NCBI GenBank assembly: GCA_016301965.1
Contig: JAEDOO010000103.1
Coordinates: 1 to 6,718, forward strand
DNA: 6,718 bases
Reading direction: 5' to 3'
Source: Lachnospiraceae bacterium
GTDB taxonomy: Bacteria > Bacillota > Clostridia > Lachnospirales > Lachnospiraceae
Below the pieces are notes generated by a model. The model made no database searches. It was not told where the DNA came from and saw only the letters and a program-made list of their open reading frames with translations. Shown one piece after another: positions 4,202 to 6,718 of this stretch. Position 1 is the first letter of the stretch; every line of letters starts with the position of its first letter. The translations under genes were made by a program, and so were the position numbers.

Positions 4202-5423
4202 AGGATAAGCTGCCGGACTTTTCTAACGCTTCGCAAAAGGTTCCTTTGACATCACTCCAGTTTTCTTCCGCATACGCGATCAGCTTTTCGCCCTGTTCCA
4301 GCGACATTTCCGGGAACATAAGATACAGGCTGTGAGAACCGTATTTTTTCACCAGTCTGTCACAGTTCTTGATCCAGTCCTCAAATTCTCCCGTATACAC
4401 TTTGATCCAAAGGGATTTACCTGCAGCAATCGCCTTGTCATAGATCACATCCCAATCCTCTAAGGTTCCATCCGGTCCGGCATCGCCGCTTGTCCACTGC
4501 AGAGCATCGATGCCATCTATCTCCATCAGGGCATCCATATGGCGGATGCATTCCTTACCATCCAGGTGATACAGCACATGATCTGCATGCTTGCACTGCT
4601 CAACCAGAGACGGCTGGATAAACTCTCGGAAGGTATCCGGACCGATCATTGCAGAAGAGTCACACTGCAGCTTAACCGTTTTTCCCGGTCCCCATACCTG
4701 GAATACAGTATAGGAGTTTCCACCTTCATCGTCCTTGACAATATCGTAGAATCTGTCAAAATACTCATAATATAATCCGGTAACCTGATCGACACGTTCG
4801 TGGATGGTGTCCTCTTCGTCCATCAGATCATACATGATCTCCTGAGCGCCCCGCATAGAGGAAAGTGTATCGATATTCTCCATTAAGTCCGGCATATCCA
4901 CGTAGAAATCATCACCAGCTAATTTTTTGCACTGCTTTGCCAGTTCGATATGTTTCTTAAACCACATGTTGTCCGGATCAAATTTGAACTCCGGTACATC
5001 TTCCCAATCCTCCAGGCACGGAATAAACCAGATGGTATCTTCGTTAAATCCAATATCGCATCCAAGATATGCTGCCAGAGAACCAGGGCCAAAGTCAATA
5101 TTCAGATTCGGGAAACTCTCCCCAAGGAATTCATGATGTTCGCAAAAATAACGATAACGAGCTACCATTCTCTCTGCATTCTGATATTTATCTTCCATGT
5201 CTGTCCAGTACAGTTCCTCGGGAAGGTCATAATATCTTCCCTGGCAGATCTGCTCTTTGTAACTATCCGTTGCCGGTGTCCCGTCATAATATTTTTCAAT
5301 ATCCGGCTTACGGCAGATCACATGCATCAACGGTCTTCCTGTGTTGCAATGGTTCCAGTAATTTGTCCATTTTTCTTTGCATTTTGCCCAATCTTTTTTG
5401 TACCGGCTATGTTCAAGGTTCAT
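4200..5423 (-). CDS. Uroporphyrinogen decarboxylase-fold (URO-D/MetE-like superfamily) protein of unknown substrate
   Basis: The 407-residue soluble protein resembles members of the URO-D superfamily annotated as uroporphyrinogen decarboxylase family in Clostridia. Family-like segments are GPGSLAAYLG (112-121), VWGPGKTVKLQCDSSAMIGP (243-262), FIQPSLVEQCKHADHVLYHL (268-287), YHLDGKE (285-291) and DALQWTSGDAGP (306-317). It is probably not HemE, because the RQAGRY-type N-terminal motif is missing. It also lacks an obvious HxCx(n)C zinc site of the MtaA/CmuA corrinoid methyltransferases: the equivalent position reads HLD, not HxC. The reaction and substrate are unknown. GGGAGGG lies 8 nt before the ATG at 5423. 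It follows the AraC-type regulator gene by 94 bp on the same strand with no terminator between them, so cotranscription or control by that regulator is likely. Terminator hairpins follow the stop codon. Confidence 0.85.
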   Translation of the reverse strand: MNLEHSRYKKDWAKCKEKWTNYWNHCNTGRPLMHVICRKPDIEKYYDGTPATDSYKEQICQGRYYDLPEELYWTDMEDKYQNAERMVARYRYFCEHHEFLGESFPNLNIDFGPGSLAAYLGCDIGFNEDTIWFIPCLEDWEDVPEFKFDPDNMWFKKHIELAKQCKKLAGDDFYVDMPDLMENIDTLSSMRGAQEIMYDLMDEEDTIHERVDQVTGLYYEYFDRFYDIVKDDEGGNSYTVFQVWGPGKTVKLQCDSSAMIGPDTFREFIQPSLVEQCKHADHVLYHLDGKECIRHMDALMEIDGIDALQWTSGDAGPDGTLEDWDVIYDKAIAAGKSLWIKVYTGEFEDWIKNCDRLVKKYGSHSLYLMFPEMSLEQGEKLIAYAEENWSDVKGTFCEALEKSGSLS

Positions 5424-5517
5424 TATCTTTACCCTCCCTGCGTTTTTTCTTAATCATACGTCAGGCAGCAAAGATTTTCTTCCATAATTCCTCTGACTTT
5501 ATGTAGTATTTTCTCTT

Positions 5518-6375
5518 TTACTTACCTCCGGCCACAGGGGTCGATCCTGTATATCGTTTGTACATGCGGTAAAAATTGGACATATTTCTAAAACCGCAGG
5601 ACATGGCGGCATCGACCACGGTATACTCACCCGTATCCAGAAGTTCTTTGGCCTTTTTTATTCTGAGACCGTTCACATAGTCACTGAATTTCTGCCCGGT
5701 AACTTTTTTGAAATACTGGGAAAAATAATTCGGGCTCATATAGGCCATTTCGGCAGCCTCCGTCAGTGTGAGCTTATCATCGTAATGCTGATTAATGTAA
5801 TCAAAAACATTGGCCAGACGTTTGATCTCCATGGTCTTTCTTGTCAGCGAACGATCTGACTTATTTTCATCCTGAGAGAATCGGATGAGAAGAGTCAGGA
5901 TTTTCAGTATGTTCGCCTTGATCATCAACTGGTATCCTACAGGATGTGCTTCATCTTCTGCGGATATTTCCATCAACAGATGATAAATATCCTTCGTGAC
6001 CTGTTCAGAGGAAGAAAGAACATTTTTAAAATTTGTTCCTCTTTGCAGAAACGGTTCAAGATAGTCGTAATCCAGTAAAGAAAAACCATTCGCAATCAGC
6101 TCCGGCTGAAAGACCATAACCAGCAGTTCCAGACTGTCCTCCACCGTCCAGCCATGGGGTTCAACGTTGTTGAACAGAATAATGTCGCCATCGGATACCT
6201 CATAGACATCTCCATTCACATAATATCTGCCTTCCCCATGGATCATATAGGTAATCTCAAAACAGGAGTGCCAGTGATAATGATCCGGACAATTGTCTTT
6301 TGCAGTTAATACTCTGTGTTCAATACGAAACGGGAACGCCGACGGCAGCGCGATTTCAGACTTTGTAATGATCAT
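5518..6375 (-). CDS. AraC-family transcriptional regulator with N-terminal cupin sensor domain
   Basis: The 285-residue product has the classic two-part layout. An N-terminal cupin fold (about 15-95) contains DHYHWHSCFEITYMIHGEGR (31-50), followed by GDIILFNNVEPHGW (63-76). The C-terminal AraC DNA-binding domain (about 187-282) has a first helix-turn-helix at LTEAAEMAYMSPNYFSQYFK (204-223) and a second at VVDAAMSCGFRNMSNFYRMY (253-272), ending in the usual YKRYTGSTP. Such regulators mostly sense small sugars or related metabolites and activate neighbouring catabolic genes; the ligand here is not predictable. AAGGGGTG lies about 5 nt before the ATG at 6375. The likely target is the URO-D-like gene directly downstream. 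A perfect-hexamer promoter precedes the gene. Confidence 0.95.
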   Translation of the reverse strand: MIITKSEIALPSAFPFRIEHRVLTAKDNCPDHYHWHSCFEITYMIHGEGRYYVNGDVYEVSDGDIILFNNVEPHGWTVEDSLELLVMVFQPELIANGFSLLDYDYLEPFLQRGTNFKNVLSSSEQVTKDIYHLLMEISAEDEAHPVGYQLMIKANILKILTLLIRFSQDENKSDRSLTRKTMEIKRLANVFDYINQHYDDKLTLTEAAEMAYMSPNYFSQYFKKVTGQKFSDYVNGLRIKKAKELLDTGEYTVVDAAMSCGFRNMSNFYRMYKRYTGSTPVAGGK

Positions 6376-6441
6376 GTTGCACCCCTTTTGTTGACTCTAA
6401 AGAATAAGCCGGACTTTTGGTAAGCTCCTGCCCTTGTCTGT

Positions 6442-6469
6442 ATTATAAAGTAGTTTCTCAATATGTCAA
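6442..6469 (-). promoter_or_regulatory. Perfect-hexamer sigma-A promoter of the AraC-type regulator
   Basis: On the minus strand TTGACA (6469-6464) and TATAAT (6447-6442), both perfect, are separated by 16 bp. Transcription should start near 6435, giving a leader of about 60 nt. GTCCGGC (6472-6478) directly upstream of the -35 is the reverse complement of GCCGGAC (6408-6414) in the leader, so the promoter lies within a spaced inverted repeat that could be an operator. Confidence 0.8.
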
Positions 6470-6502
6470 TTGTCCGGCCGCGGTAACTGAGGTGCATTTT
6501 TC

Positions 6503-6718
6503 TTACCTGAACACACACCGTACATCCGCAAAACAGATCTCATCCTCTCTTTCCAGATGTCTGGCCTGCCCGCCATCCAGTAAGTTTCCATTCAATCGTG
6601 TTCCATTCCGGGAATTCAGATCTTCAAGATAATATTCTCCCTCCTGACAAAAGATCCTGGCATGAAGGCGGCTGACTGTCGGTCTGTCCAGACAGATATC
6701 CACCTCAGTCCGGTGTTT
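6503..6718 (-). CDS. C-terminal FHA domain of a larger protein (partial, start outside window)
   Basis: The frame runs from the window edge to a TAA at 6503-6505 and gives the last 71 residues of a protein that starts outside. They form most of a forkhead-associated domain, which binds phosphothreonine peptides. The core motifs are VDICLDRPTVSRLHARI (Ser, Arg and His of the binding loop), YYLEDLNSRNGT (the conserved Asn) and LNG. The domain ends almost at the C-terminus. The GTG at 6703 is inside the domain and is not the real start. The first strand of the domain, with its conserved Gly-Arg, is at or beyond the edge. From memory, C-terminal FHA domains of this kind occur in Lachnospiraceae behind DUF6382-type regions, but nothing here proves that. 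No terminator is visible in the roughly 35 bp before the next promoter, so read-through into the AraC gene is possible. Confidence 0.9.
   Translation of the reverse strand, partial: KHRTEVDICLDRPTVSRLHARIFCQEGEYYLEDLNSRNGTRLNGNLLDGGQARHLEREDEICFADVRCVFR

Noticed and set aside
4200..5423. Annotation as heme-pathway HemE
   Set aside because: The N-terminal RQAGRY-type motif is absent, the protein is longer than typical HemE, and no other tetrapyrrole gene is nearby.
6503..6703. Complete 66-residue FHA protein starting at GTG 6703
   Set aside because: The frame continues upstream to the window edge and the FHA fold would lose its first strand, so this is the tail of a longer gene.

Overview
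The window looks like a chromosomal segment of a spore-forming member of the Clostridia, most likely Lachnospiraceae. This is inferred from mid-range G+C, AGGAGG-type ribosome binding sites, Firmicutes-style TTGACA/TATAAT promoters, two perfect tandem Spo0A boxes, a sensor-less histidine kinase with a KinA-like phosphoacceptor motif, and an ECF sigma factor near an anti-sigma-like membrane protein. Genus and species cannot be read from the sequence. The density and gene types are those of ordinary core or regulatory chromosome. No insertion sequence, phage gene, CRISPR array, tRNA or rRNA was seen, and no gap between genes exceeds about 160 bases.

Layout, left to right. A C-terminally cut membrane protein with a long acidic cytoplasmic N-terminus (minus strand, 1-459) is divergent from a stand-alone murG (556-1620), which has its own near-consensus promoter. 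murG converges on, and overlaps by 10 bp, an ECF sigma factor (1611-2123). The sigma gene sits 9 bp behind a HIT-family protein (2133-2549), and the two probably form one transcript. The region 2550-2705 separates this HIT-sigma unit from a divergent soluble histidine kinase (2706-3437). It carries tandem perfect 0A boxes and a long imperfect hairpin directly before the kinase ribosome binding site. The kinase converges on, and overlaps by 29 bp, a rhomboid protease gene (3409-4053). Upstream of the rhomboid gene, its promoter overlaps the terminator of a URO-D-fold protein (4200-5423). The URO-D-like gene lies downstream of an AraC-family regulator (5518-6375), and the regulator has a perfect-hexamer promoter. 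The right edge holds the C-terminal FHA domain of a protein that begins outside the window (6503-6718).

How they may work together. The most informative block is 2133-3437. A Spo0A-type control site lies between a candidate Spo0A kinase and an operon ending in an ECF sigma factor, which suggests a feedback loop linking the sporulation master regulator to its own phosphate donor. This is inference from the sites and motifs, not shown. The AraC-type regulator with a cupin sensor domain and the URO-D-like protein form a second small unit, probably a ligand-responsive metabolic function whose substrate cannot be named. MurG (lipid II synthesis) and the rhomboid protease (intramembrane proteolysis) are envelope functions with no evident partners here.
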